NCBI RefSeq assembly: GCF_002214585.1
Contig: NZ_CP014862.1
Coordinates: 1,941,099-2,005,098 of the forward strand
Direction of reading: 5' to 3'
DNA: 64,000 nucleotides
DNA from: Thermococcus profundus
GTDB taxonomy: Archaea > Methanobacteriota_B > Thermococci > Thermococcales > Thermococcaceae
Made by a program: the position numbers and the translations under genes. This document shows, piece by piece, positions 9,433 to 17,944 of this stretch. The notes beneath the pieces are model-generated. The model did not search any database. It saw only the letters and a program-made list of their open reading frames with translations, and was not told the DNA's origin. The stretch's first letter is position 1. Every line of letters starts with the position of its first letter.

Positions 9433-10542
9433 TCAGCCCTCCTTGAGCATGTAGACGCTTATGAAGAACGAGAAGAAGATAACCTGAAGTCCTAGGGTTA
9501 TGAGTGTAAGGATGAGCACTGCCTCCCTTATGTGGAAGAGCGCGCCGTAGCCGGTCGCCCTCCACTGGAGGAAGAGCTTAAGCCCCAAGGCGAGGCCGAT
9601 GAGGAACATCAGACCCCCAAGGAGAAGGCCCTCCTCAAGGATGGAGTAGCGCATGAAGAAGCGAGTTATCCTATCGGGCCTTTCAAAGCCCTCTTTGACG
9701 GCGTAGACCTTCGCAGAGACCCCAAAGCCGAGAATCTGGGTTCCAGAGATTACCAGAAGGGAGCCCAAGATGAGGGTGTGGAGCCTTATCGGCTCAAAGA
9801 AGTAGGTGTAGCCCATGAGAAACAGACCCAGCAGAAGGAGGAAAAGGCCCGGAAGGAAGAAGAGGTACGTTGGGGAGTAGAGGAGCATGAGGCGGAGGTG
9901 CCTCCAGCCGTCCCTAAAAGAGCTCAGCTTTGATTCACCGATCCTGCGGTGGTACCTTATCGGCACCTCCTTTATCCTGAGCCCGTGCTTCGCCGCTTCG
10001 ATCACCATCTCGCTGGCGAATTCCATGCCCCTGCATTTGAGGGGCAACTTTTCAAGGGCGTCCCTTCTTATCGCCCTCATGCCGCAGTGGGCATCGGAGA
10101 TGCCGGCTTTGAAGAAGAAGTTGAGGATCCACGTGAGAAGGGGGTTGCCGATCTTCCTGTGAAGCCACGGCATCGCCCCCTCGTCCATCTCACCCTTCAG
10201 ACGGTTGCCCATGACGAGATCGGCTTCATCCTTCAGCAGGGGTTCGAGGAGCGCAGGTATGTCCTCTGGATCGTAGCTCCCATCGGGATCCATCATGAGG
10301 ATGAACCTTCCCCTAGCGGCCCTAAAACCCTCAAGGTACGCATCGCCGTAGCCTCTGCCCCTCTGCCTTATAACAACCGCCCCGAGCTCCCTGGCGATCT
10401 GGGGAGTTTTATCGGTGCTCCTGTCAACGACTATAATCTCATACCTAAGGCCGGTTCTATCGAGCACCGCTTTTATCCGGGGCAGAACAGTTTGTATGGC
10501 CTCCTCCTCGTTCATCGTCGGCAGAACCACTGACACGTCCAT
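9433..10542 (-). CDS. GT2-family glycosyltransferase, polyprenyl-phosphate sugar synthase type
   Basis: The N-terminal GT-A domain (about residues 1-220) starts DVSVVLPTMNEEEAI and has the metal-binding MDPDGSYDPED motif and the conserved GRGYGDAYLEGF segment. It is followed by four hydrophobic segments (about 225-369), the layout of membrane-bound dolichol-phosphate mannose/glucose synthase relatives. ATG at 10542 is preferred because GGTG is 6 bases upstream; GTG at 10551 would add three residues. A TATA-like TTAAATC lies about 35 bases upstream. The enzyme likely loads dolichyl phosphate with a hexose at the cytoplasmic face, feeding the AglB or surface-glycan pathway; the particular sugar is unknown. 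Confidence 0.9.
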   Translation of the reverse strand: MDVSVVLPTMNEEEAIQTVLPRIKAVLDRTGLRYEIIVVDRSTDKTPQIARELGAVVIRQRGRGYGDAYLEGFRAARGRFILMMDPDGSYDPEDIPALLEPLLKDEADLVMGNRLKGEMDEGAMPWLHRKIGNPLLTWILNFFFKAGISDAHCGMRAIRRDALEKLPLKCRGMEFASEMVIEAAKHGLRIKEVPIRYHRRIGESKLSSFRDGWRHLRLMLLYSPTYLFFLPGLFLLLLGLFLMGYTYFFEPIRLHTLILGSLLVISGTQILGFGVSAKVYAVKEGFERPDRITRFFMRYSILEEGLLLGGLMFLIGLALGLKLFLQWRATGYGALFHIREAVLILTLITLGLQVIFFSFFISVYMLKEG

Positions 10543-10590
10543 GGGCCGCACCGGTGAAAATAGAAAAAGAGGCTTTTAGATTTAACGGAG

Positions 10591-11394
10591 CTACCCGAGC
10601 CCGGACTTCATCTGCTTCAGCATGTCTATGGCCTGGTCTATCATCGAGTCCAGTCCAAGATCGCTCGCTGTAAGGTTAACCGTGAACTCCATGTCTATGG
10701 GAACCTCAAGCTCCTCGTTTATGGGCACCTGGATGACGTCATCGAAGGGAACGTCAACCACTGTATCCACTGGAACGCTTAGGGTGTCCCTGAACGGGAC
10801 GTCAACGGTGGTGTCGATGGGAACCTCAACTGTGGTGTCGAGGGTGGTGGTGACGGGCACGGTGGTCTTGATGTGCGTCTTCACAGTAGTGTTTATGGGG
10901 ACGTCAACCCACTTATCTATAGGAACCGTGACGTTGAGGGTGAGGTTCTTTTCGGCGTTGTAGGCTGTGGTGTTGACGGTCTGTACTATGTGGACGCGGG
11001 TCACGGTGTTTATCGGCACGTCAACGACTTGATCAATGGGAACGTTGAAGCTGACCTCCTGGCTTATCGGAACGTCAACGGTGTCGGTAAGGTTCACCTT
11101 AAACGTCTTGTCCACGGAGACCTCGACCGTCTTGTTGATGTGCACTTGGAACACCTTGGAAACGTGAACGTCCACCGTCGTGTTGATGGGAACTTTGACA
11201 GTCTTGTGAACCGGAACCTTGACCTCAAAGGTCTTCCCCTTCATGTCCTCCAGGGAACTTATGGCGTCGTCAACGGCAGAGGATGCTTTTCCCTTGAGCT
11301 TCATTGCGAACATAACCGCCCCCAGATCCACGACGAGGAGCAGGATCACAAGAACAGTTAAGATGCTGAGCCACACCTTGGTTCCTTTTTCCAT
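10591..11394 (-). CDS. Membrane-anchored octapeptide-repeat protein, function unknown
   Basis: This 267-residue protein has one N-terminal membrane segment (about residues 8-30), a short helical linker, then roughly 20 consecutive repeats of about 8 residues (about 47-245) with the pattern [DKEQ]-V-[PH]-[IVF]-[NDK]-x-x-[VF], for example KVPINTTV, DVPISQEV, EVPIDTTV and DVPFDDVI. A short amphipathic C-terminal helix follows. Alternating hydrophobic and beta-branched residues suggest an extended beta-solenoid or fibre outside the cell. Several N-x-T sequons are present. ATG at 11394 is chosen because the membrane segment follows at once; further upstream sequence crosses the promoter. It is transcribed divergently from AglB. 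I recognise no family. Confidence 0.85.
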   Translation of the reverse strand: MEKGTKVWLSILTVLVILLLVVDLGAVMFAMKLKGKASSAVDDAISSLEDMKGKTFEVKVPVHKTVKVPINTTVDVHVSKVFQVHINKTVEVSVDKTFKVNLTDTVDVPISQEVSFNVPIDQVVDVPINTVTRVHIVQTVNTTAYNAEKNLTLNVTVPIDKWVDVPINTTVKTHIKTTVPVTTTLDTTVEVPIDTTVDVPFRDTLSVPVDTVVDVPFDDVIQVPINEELEVPIDMEFTVNLTASDLGLDSMIDQAIDMLKQMKSGLG

Positions 11395-11438
11395 GATCCA
11401 TCCCCCACGCTTAAACAATAAGGGATGAGGATGCCAAA

Positions 11439-11468
11439 GTATAAATCGTTTACCCTTAATATTTATAG
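11439..11468. promoter_or_regulatory. Divergent promoter pair between the octapeptide-repeat gene and aglB
   Basis: AGTATAAATCG (11439-11449) read on the minus strand is a TATA box for the repeat protein, and AATATTTATAG (11458-11468) is one for aglB. The two boxes are only 8 bases apart, so the two genes may be coordinately controlled. Confidence 0.6.
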
Positions 11469-11498
11469 GGATGAGGTTAACTCGAATGGGTGGCACAG

Positions 11499-13847
11499 AT
11501 GGGCAGAAAAAAGAAAAAGACCGATGCCGGGGATACCCCAAAAAGGATGATCAAATCACCGCAATTTCCCGGATGGAGCAAGAGGCTTATCCCGTTCCTG
11601 ATATTCCTCATGGCACTCACAATAAGGCTCATACCCTACAGACTCAAATACCTCGTCGGCTACGACCCATACTTTCACCTCGCGTACCTTGAGTACGCCT
11701 CCCAGCACGGGTGGGTCAACTACTTTCCCTACGCCCTCGGCCCGTGGGGCTTTCTGATAAACCACTTCCACCCAAAGGGAATGTGGCTGACACCCTACTC
11801 GATCTACAGGATTGGGAATCCCTTCGGCCTCTCAATCGAAGGAGCTTTCAAACTGACGCCCCCCATATTAGGAGCCCTAACTGTGCTGCTCGTCTATTAC
11901 ATGATGAAAAAACTGTACTCGTGGAAGGAGGCATCCCTCTCAGCTCTCATCCTGGCGCTCTCATTTGGTCACGTCTTCCGCTCCATGTCAAGTTACTACA
12001 GGGGAGATAACTACGCGCTCTTCTGGTACTCGGCAACCCTGGTTTTGATGGGCTACGGATTGAATGAGAAAGAAGATAGAAGAAAGGTCTTCATCTACCT
12101 GACGGCGGGACTGGTGGCAGGGTTCTCAAGTGCCTTCTGGAGCGCCTACTACGTGGTTCTCGCGCTACCCCTCTTGGTTTCAATAGCACTGGCCGCATAT
12201 TCCCTCTTCCGCGGGGGCTACTTTGGGGATTCCACGCTCACCGCGGCATCGACCGCCGTCGGTGCACTGATGGCTTCAGCGCTGGGACACGTCTTCGGCT
12301 TCGGAATGTTCTGGATCCAGAACTGGCAGGGGGAACAGCTGAGATCCATAACCGGCCTGAGCCCGGGCCCCTTAGAGGACGTCTACCTAACACTTCACCT
12401 GCTCGTTCTCGTGCCCCTAACTCTGGCCCTCACGGCTTCTCTCTGGGCGGTCAGGTCCAGGCTTCCGGAGGGAACGCGCAGAACTGGCACCATAGGGGTT
12501 GTTGCCCTGGTCACAGTCATCTTCGTGGCGATTCTCTGGAAATACGGTGGAACGATGGAGATACTCTCCGCAGGATTAAGCTCCTTCGGAAGCGCAGCCA
12601 CGGCGGAGATGTCCAGACCCGGCTGGTGGGACATCAAGATGGCCTACCATGCGTTTCTGGCGTTTCTCCCCTTCTACCTCCTCTCCTTCAGGCACTTCCG
12701 CGTCCGCGATGCGTTCATCCTGGGAGTTTCAGCTCCACTAATAGCACTGGCGTTCTACTGGACGCGATTCCTGTTCATAGGGTCCCTCGGAGTGTCGCTG
12801 GCGGCTGGAATCGGGGCGAGTGAGCTCGTTGAGTTAACAGGAAGATGGAACATGAAAAAGGCAGGGGTCGCTCTCATCATAGTCCTGGTAATCTTGGGCG
12901 GCTACCATGGGGTTAAGGCAGCGGCCGATGTCAAGCCAATAGTTGATGAAAACTGGGCCAGCGCGCTGATCTATCTTAAGGGGATCTCGAACGAGAACGA
13001 CATCGTCTTAACTTGGTGGGATCACGGCCACTGGGTCACCTACTTCGCTCACAGGGCGGCGGTGGCTCAGGGGACACCTAGCAAGCTGGTATCGAGATTC
13101 TACCTCGGGAATGCCTCCAGGGAGGAGCTGCTCGAACTGGGGGTTGACTACGTTACTGTTTCCTTTGACACGATCCTCAAATGGGGCTCCGTCAAATCGA
13201 CGGCGGGGTACACGGGAAGCGAATACGTTCTGATACCCCTGTTCCCCAGCGGGGTTTACGGGGATGCCGTGATCTTCGCCAATGGGCCGTATCAGGTGGG
13301 CGTGAGGAAGGCAGAAAACGGGACATGGAGCGTTCTTGTAAACGTGAAGGGCAACACTTTTATCCCCGAAGAGGTCTGGATAGAGAGCGGGGACAAACCT
13401 TTCCGGGCCAACGTAACCGGAAAGAAGGCCGGAAACGCGTACCTGTACGTTAATCTCAAGTACGGCTACGCGGTTCTAATGGACGGCAGGACGTTTTCAA
13501 CGCCCTTTGCTAGGCTCATGTTCACCTCAGAGTACTCCAAGGAGTACAGGCTTGTCTATTCAGACGGGGGAAGGGTGAAGATATTCCAGCTCCTCCACCC
13601 CAACGTTGTCCTCGACAGGTCCAACGGACTCGTTCTGCGCTTCACAAACGCGACCGGAGACAGACTGAGAATATACGGCTACACTGACTCGGGGAAGAGA
13701 GTATTCTACCGGGAGTACAACGTCTCAGGCCTCAGCGAGTTCCGGGTTCCAGAGACAGTACCCGGGGACGTCATAAGGTACACCTACCTAAAGGGGAGCA
13801 TCATACTCGACAGGGGTGTCTTCAGGAGGTCTGGCGGGTGGAGCTGA
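11499..13847 (+). CDS. aglB: Dolichyl-phosphooligosaccharide-protein glycotransferase (oligosaccharyltransferase)
   Basis: This is an STT3/AglB enzyme that transfers a dolichol-linked glycan to Asn of N-x-S/T sequons at the outer face of the membrane. Visible motifs are the first external-loop acidic motif YDPYFHLAY, the second YYRGDNYALFWY, the catalytic WWDHG (TWWDHGHWVTYF), and a candidate DxxK motif (FDTILKWG). About 13 membrane segments occupy the first 480 residues and a soluble C-terminal domain follows. At 782 residues it is nearer the short archaeal AglB forms than the roughly 970-residue long form. ATG 11499 has GGTGG 5 bases upstream; GTG at 11490 is possible and would be nearly leaderless. 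It overlaps the flippase gene by 10 bases. Confidence 0.95.
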   Translation: MGRKKKKTDAGDTPKRMIKSPQFPGWSKRLIPFLIFLMALTIRLIPYRLKYLVGYDPYFHLAYLEYASQHGWVNYFPYALGPWGFLINHFHPKGMWLTPYSIYRIGNPFGLSIEGAFKLTPPILGALTVLLVYYMMKKLYSWKEASLSALILALSFGHVFRSMSSYYRGDNYALFWYSATLVLMGYGLNEKEDRRKVFIYLTAGLVAGFSSAFWSAYYVVLALPLLVSIALAAYSLFRGGYFGDSTLTAASTAVGALMASALGHVFGFGMFWIQNWQGEQLRSITGLSPGPLEDVYLTLHLLVLVPLTLALTASLWAVRSRLPEGTRRTGTIGVVALVTVIFVAILWKYGGTMEILSAGLSSFGSAATAEMSRPGWWDIKMAYHAFLAFLPFYLLSFRHFRVRDAFILGVSAPLIALAFYWTRFLFIGSLGVSLAAGIGASELVELTGRWNMKKAGVALIIVLVILGGYHGVKAAADVKPIVDENWASALIYLKGISNENDIVLTWWDHGHWVTYFAHRAAVAQGTPSKLVSRFYLGNASREELLELGVDYVTVSFDTILKWGSVKSTAGYTGSEYVLIPLFPSGVYGDAVIFANGPYQVGVRKAENGTWSVLVNVKGNTFIPEEVWIESGDKPFRANVTGKKAGNAYLYVNLKYGYAVLMDGRTFSTPFARLMFTSEYSKEYRLVYSDGGRVKIFQLLHPNVVLDRSNGLVLRFTNATGDRLRIYGYTDSGKRVFYREYNVSGLSEFRVPETVPGDVIRYTYLKGSIILDRGVFRRSGGWS

Positions 13848-15007
13848 GGGACCTCGCCCGGCCCACTCTCCACCTAACCACCGCGACCCTGATAAGCGCG
13901 ATAACGGGCTTGATATTCTGGTGGGCTGCCTCAAGGTTCTACTCGGCTGGGGATATTGGAACAGCCTCAGCGGTGATATCCTTCCTGAACCTGGCCTTCG
14001 CAGTCTCGACCCTCGGCCTCAACGTTGGCCTCATCCGCTTTTACGGCGAGTTCAACGGAAGAGGAGCCGGGACGACATTAATCATAATGACCGCGCTTTC
14101 GCTCGTCCTAACAGGGGTCTACGGGATTCTGAACCCCGGCAAAGCCCTGGGGAGAGAACCGAGCTTTTTTGGGCTCCTGCTGGCAACTGCAGCAGCAGGG
14201 GCACTTTACAACGTTCTAGGATACCTCTCAGTGGCATCGGGAAAAACGAGAACTTACGTTGAGATGAGCTTAGCTTACGGACTGAGGGTTATTCCGGTTC
14301 CGCTGATGAGATCCCTAGGGGCTCCCGGCCTTTTGGGATCCTTCGGGTTCGGGCTTGTACTTGGACTCTCCCACGGATGGAGAAAGCTCAGGAGCCACAT
14401 CGTCCCGTGTCTTGATAGGGAATTCCTCAGGGCAAGCTTCGGGGTCTCCCTGAGCAACTACATCGGGAACATCGTCAACCTCCTCCCCGTTTACCTCATG
14501 CCAACAATAATCCTGGTCGAGCTTGGAAGGGAGTGGACCGGATACTACTACGTCGGATTCACCCTTGGGAACATCATCCTGGTGCCCATCACCGCCCTTA
14601 GCACGATTCTCCTCCGGGAGGAGAGAACAGGTCAAAAGTTCAGAGAGGCCCTTCTGCTGATTCTGATTTACTGGGGCGCCTCGGTGGTGGGAATATGGCT
14701 CTTTGGGAACTACGCCCTCCTGCTCTTTGGAGAGGGATACACCAGGGCCATGGACATGCTTAAAGCGGTGGCACTGGGAATAGGGCCCGCAGGGGTCACC
14801 TACGTTGGGCTGGCAAAGCTCACCGTGGAAAAGAAACCGGTTTATATCTCCATTCTCAACGTCCTCCGCGGTGGGCTCTTCCTCCTTATCGGATACCTTC
14901 TCCTGGGGAGGTACGGCATAGCAGGGGTTGGAATGGGATGGAGCCTCGCCCACACCGCAACTGGCCTTGGGATTGTTGTGCTCTGGAAAAAGCCGAAAAG
15001 TTTTTAA
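13838..15007 (+). CDS. Wzx/MATE-type polysaccharide (lipid-linked oligosaccharide) flippase
   Basis: This 389-residue integral membrane protein has about 12 hydrophobic segments and starts with an N-terminus typical of the MOP superfamily: ITGLIFWWAASRFYSAGDIG followed by GTASAVISFLNLAF. It is shorter than many Wzx proteins (about 420-500). The GTG start at 13838 lies inside the end of aglB, so the two are translationally coupled. That pairing suggests it flips the lipid-linked oligosaccharide used by AglB, or another surface polymer unit; the specific substrate is inference. Confidence 0.85.
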   Translation: MELRDLARPTLHLTTATLISAITGLIFWWAASRFYSAGDIGTASAVISFLNLAFAVSTLGLNVGLIRFYGEFNGRGAGTTLIIMTALSLVLTGVYGILNPGKALGREPSFFGLLLATAAAGALYNVLGYLSVASGKTRTYVEMSLAYGLRVIPVPLMRSLGAPGLLGSFGFGLVLGLSHGWRKLRSHIVPCLDREFLRASFGVSLSNYIGNIVNLLPVYLMPTIILVELGREWTGYYYVGFTLGNIILVPITALSTILLREERTGQKFREALLLILIYWGASVVGIWLFGNYALLLFGEGYTRAMDMLKAVALGIGPAGVTYVGLAKLTVEKKPVYISILNVLRGGLFLLIGYLLLGRYGIAGVGMGWSLAHTATGLGIVVLWKKPKSF

Positions 15008-15035
15008 ACCCTCCCCACTCCCTAATTTCGGACGC

Positions 15036-15113
15036 GCCCCGGTGGTGTAGCCCGGCCAATCATGCGGGACTCTCGATCCCGCGACCCGGGTTCAAATCCC
15101 GGCCGGGGCACCA
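15036..15113 (+). tRNA. tRNA-Glu (CTC)
   Basis: A complete cloverleaf: acceptor GCCCCGG pairs with CCGGGGC, the anticodon stem CGGGA/TCCCG closes the loop CTCTCGA with anticodon CTC, and the T arm CGGG-TTCAAAT-CCCG is standard. CCA is encoded at 15111-15113. It lies 13 bases before tRNA-Ile and is probably co-transcribed with it. Confidence 0.95.
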
Positions 15114-15126
15114 GAACCTTTCTCGC

Positions 15127-15204
15127 GGGCCCGTGGCTCAGCCTGGTCAGAGCGCCCGCCTGATAAGCGGGAGGTCCGGGGTTCGAAGCCCCGCGGGCCC
15201 ACCA
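15127..15204 (+). tRNA. tRNA-Ile (GAT)
   Basis: Acceptor GGGCCCG pairs with CGGGCCC. The anticodon stem CCGCC region closes the loop CTGATAA with anticodon GAT, and the T arm contains GGTTCGAAGCC. CCA is encoded at 15202-15204. Confidence 0.95.
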
Positions 15205-15649
15205 CAGAAACTTTGCCTTCGCAAAGTTTCATCAAAGTTTGTAGCTCTTTCTAAAAGGCAAATTCAATGTGATTTTCTCATTGACGGGGCCACTTGAATG
15301 TGAGAACTCTTAAAGTGCTCCCTTGGGGCAGTTTAACTCTAAAAATCGACGCCCTGAGGGCGTCAAAGAATGATAAACTTTTTTCAGGAGTCCAGATTTA
15401 ACGTGTTCTCCTCTGAAAATGGGCACTTATAGTGTAAAATCCCCGTATACAGCTTTTTTTCTTAGGGGAGCTACAAACTTTTGGTCAAGCTTTTGGAAAA
15501 AGCTTCCTCTAAAATTCTCGAAGTAGCCCGGTCCCATAACCCTGTTTTTCTTAAAACTATCGGGGAACCAGCGCCCCACACTCCAAAATTATCTGTGTGA
15601 CATTAAGGGTAAGCTTTAACGTACGGGACGATAGTCCCGTTGAGTTTGA
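15205..15649. other. Hairpin-rich AT-rich non-coding tract after the tRNA pair
   Basis: No plausible gene is seen in this 445-base stretch. It holds four inverted repeats: 15207-15230 (10-bp stem, CTTC loop, directly after tRNA-Ile and possibly its terminator), 15348-15364 (7-bp stem GACGCCC, TGA loop), 15487-15505 (8-bp stem AAGCTTTT) and 15623-15640 (7-bp stem ACGGGAC, GATA loop). Bases 15477-15494 are identical to 52953-52970. The tract looks like repeat-derived or decayed sequence. Confidence 0.55.
15623..15640. terminator. Inverted repeat just past the EamA transporter stop
   Basis: ACGGGAC-GATA-GTCCCGT is a perfect 7-bp stem with a 4-base loop, 10 bases downstream of the minus-strand transporter stop. 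It may stabilise or end that mRNA; archaeal termination does not require such a hairpin. Confidence 0.35.
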
Positions 15650-16513
15650 TCAAAGTTCATGGTCCCGTCTAGCAGGCCCTCTCCCGTTTTCCCGCCCGAT
15701 GATTATCCCACCAACTATCATCGCCAGCCCCAGAACGGTAGCTGGGACTATCCTCTCCCCGACGACTATAGAGATGAAGAGGAGGCTCAGAAAGGGAACG
15801 AGGTATGCTAAATTAGAGGCGAAGGCCATGTCACCCTCTACTGCCCGGTACCAGAGGAGGAAAGTGACGCCCATCTCAAAGAGGCCGACATAAATAGCAC
15901 CGGCAAGACCCTCAAGGGGAGGAACGACGAATTCGCCCGAAAATAAGAGGAGACCGGAGACGCAGGCGAACCCGAAGAGGAAGTTCCAGAACATCTTCTC
16001 TACGAGCGGCCTTTCGTCCCTGAGGTTGAGGAGCCAGTAAGAGGCCCATATCACTGCACTTCCGAGGCCAAGGATCACACCGAGGGGGTCGGAGAAGTTC
16101 AAACCAGTCAGGTTTCCCTTGGTGGCCACGACTATAGCTCCGAGGAAGCCTATGAAAAGGCCCAGCACTGTTCTCATCCTTGGTTTTCTCCCGAGAAGGG
16201 GGATTGAGAGGAGGACGAGCATGAGGGGCCACGTGTAGTTTAAAGCCTGCGCTTCCTGGGCCGGAAGGCGGTCGTAGGCCGAGAAGAGAACAGTGTAGTA
16301 GAGGAAGGGGTTTATCAGGCCAAGGTAGGCCGAGCGGAGGTTCTCTTTTCTGGGGGAGAACTCGCGAGAGTACAGAACCCCGAACAGGATGAGTGAAGTC
16401 AGGGAAGCGTAGAATAGAAGCTGGAATGGGGTTAAATATCTAAGCGAGACCTTGAAGGCAGAGGCAACCGTTGACCAGAGGAGTACCGCACCAACGGCGT
16501 GCTTCTTGGACAT
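15650..16513 (-). CDS. EamA/DMT-family transporter
   Basis: This 287-residue protein has ten hydrophobic segments arranged as two five-segment EamA repeats, the form of drug/metabolite exporters such as RhaT/YdcZ relatives. Segments such as AQALNYTWPLMLVLLSIPLL and LAYLVPFLSLLFISIVVGER are typical of the first and second repeat. ATG at 16513 is chosen because a TATA box (GTTTTTAAGC, about 16534-16543) lies about 25 bases upstream, pointing to a leaderless mRNA; an 11-residue extension would lie upstream of the expected transcript start. The substrate is unknown. Two further EamA transporters lie in this window. Confidence 0.88.
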   Translation of the reverse strand: MSKKHAVGAVLLWSTVASAFKVSLRYLTPFQLLFYASLTSLILFGVLYSREFSPRKENLRSAYLGLINPFLYYTVLFSAYDRLPAQEAQALNYTWPLMLVLLSIPLLGRKPRMRTVLGLFIGFLGAIVVATKGNLTGLNFSDPLGVILGLGSAVIWASYWLLNLRDERPLVEKMFWNFLFGFACVSGLLLFSGEFVVPPLEGLAGAIYVGLFEMGVTFLLWYRAVEGDMAFASNLAYLVPFLSLLFISIVVGERIVPATVLGLAMIVGGIIIGRENGRGPARRDHEL

Positions 16514-16646
16514 GGAGACTGAAGGGAGCCGCGGCTTAAAAACCAATTGTTTGAGTCCCCAAATAAAATTTGGTTATGCCCCCGTTACCAAGTAACGCCC
16601 CCATTACCTCGGGAATTGAGTTATAGAGAGAAAGAAAAAGGGGAAC

Positions 16647-17843
16647 TCACTCCTCCCTGAAGGCGCCGTACTTCTTGGGGTCATAGAAGGGCGGCGCAAC
16701 GGTAACGGCCTTCTTGGACTTGCCCCTTATCTCGACCTCTATCTCGACGCCCGGCTTGGCGTATTCCGGCTTAACGAAGGCTATTCCGATACCTATGCCG
16801 AGGAGCGGTGAGAGGGTTCCGCTGGTAACCTCACCGATGAGCTCACCGTTGGCATAGACCTTGTAGCCCTCCCTCGGGATGCCCTTGTCAACCATCTTGA
16901 AGTGCACCATCTTGCTGGGCAGTCCGCGCTCCCTCTGCTTCAGCAAAGCTTCCTTGCCTATGAACTCCTTGTCCCAGAAGAGGGCGAAGTCGAGGTTGGC
17001 CTGGAGCGGTGTCACCTCGTCGATGTCCGTGCTGAGGAGCTGCTTCTCCTTGGTCTCGTTGCCGTAGAGGGTGTAGCCGGCCTCAAGCCTGAGGGTGTCT
17101 CTAGCCCCAAGTCCGGCCGGCTTTATGCCGTACTTTTCGCCGGCCTCAAGGATGGTCTCCCAGACGTGGAGGGCCTTCTCAGGCTTTCCGCGCTTGCTCT
17201 CATCCGGGTGGTAGGGGTTGGCATCCTCAAAGTAAACCTCCCAGCCGTTCTCGCCGGTATAGCCGCTCCTTGAGAGGAGCATCTTTATGCCGTCGAGCTC
17301 GACCTCCTTGGCCTGGAACCACCAGAGGTCGTTGATGTCGATTCCAAAGAGCTCCTTGGCTAAATCTCTAGCCTTCGGTCCCTGGATTGAGAACATCGCC
17401 ATGTCGTAGGTCTTGTTCTCTATCTCAAGGTCGAGGTCGCCGAACTTCTCTATTCCGCCTTTGATGGCGTTGAACCAGGCCTCGAGCTTCTCAAATGCAT
17501 CGCTGTCGCAGACCATCATGTAGGTGTCGTTACCCATGTTGAAGACGAGGGTCTCGTCCTTTACGGCACCCCTCTCGTTGAGAACTAGTGTGTAGGTTCC
17601 GCTTATCGCGGGCGGCTTGCTTATGTCGTTGGTTGTTACATACTGGAGGAACTCAAGGGCGTCCTTACCGCGGAAGATGAACTCTCCCATGTGGGAGACG
17701 TCGAAGATTCCGACGCCGTTCCTAACCGCTAAATGCTCCTCCTTTATGCTGGAGTACCATATGGGCATCTCCCAGCCGGCGAACTCCTCAACCTTCTTAG
17801 CGTGCTCCTTATGCCAGTCGAATATGTGAACCCTCTTAACCAT
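16647..17843 (-). CDS. gcvT: Aminomethyltransferase, glycine cleavage system T protein
   Basis: GcvT releases ammonia from the aminomethyl-lipoyl H protein and passes the methylene to tetrahydrofolate (or the archaeal pterin). The sequence has the family N-terminus [20 protein letters not shown] and the conserved segments [19 protein letters not shown] and [11 protein letters not shown]. Length of 398 residues is normal. ATG 17843 follows GGTGAT; ATG 17849 or GTG 17852 are possible, and a TATA box (GGATTATAAC near 17874-17881) could make either leaderless. Other glycine cleavage genes are not adjacent. A lipoate ligase elsewhere in the window would serve the H protein. Confidence 0.95.
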   Translation of the reverse strand: MVKRVHIFDWHKEHAKKVEEFAGWEMPIWYSSIKEEHLAVRNGVGIFDVSHMGEFIFRGKDALEFLQYVTTNDISKPPAISGTYTLVLNERGAVKDETLVFNMGNDTYMMVCDSDAFEKLEAWFNAIKGGIEKFGDLDLEIENKTYDMAMFSIQGPKARDLAKELFGIDINDLWWFQAKEVELDGIKMLLSRSGYTGENGWEVYFEDANPYHPDESKRGKPEKALHVWETILEAGEKYGIKPAGLGARDTLRLEAGYTLYGNETKEKQLLSTDIDEVTPLQANLDFALFWDKEFIGKEALLKQRERGLPSKMVHFKMVDKGIPREGYKVYANGELIGEVTSGTLSPLLGIGIGIAFVKPEYAKPGVEIEVEIRGKSKKAVTVAPPFYDPKKYGAFREE

Positions 17844-17944
17844 TGACATCACCGATAAAACTCCGGCCTGAGCGTTATAATCCTTTCCAATTCATGGGCA
17901 ACTATAATAAACACTGGAGTACAAACTAATACTGGGGTGATCAC

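Noticed and set aside
8294..9565. Long N-terminal version of the GT4 enzyme starting at 9565
   Set aside because: The extra 45 residues fall inside the upstream GT2 gene and lack similarity; a TTG with a strong GGAGG site lies at the family's natural start.
14938..15297. A 119-codon frame covering both tRNA genes
   Set aside because: It overlaps the transporter end and two tRNAs, so it is not a protein gene.
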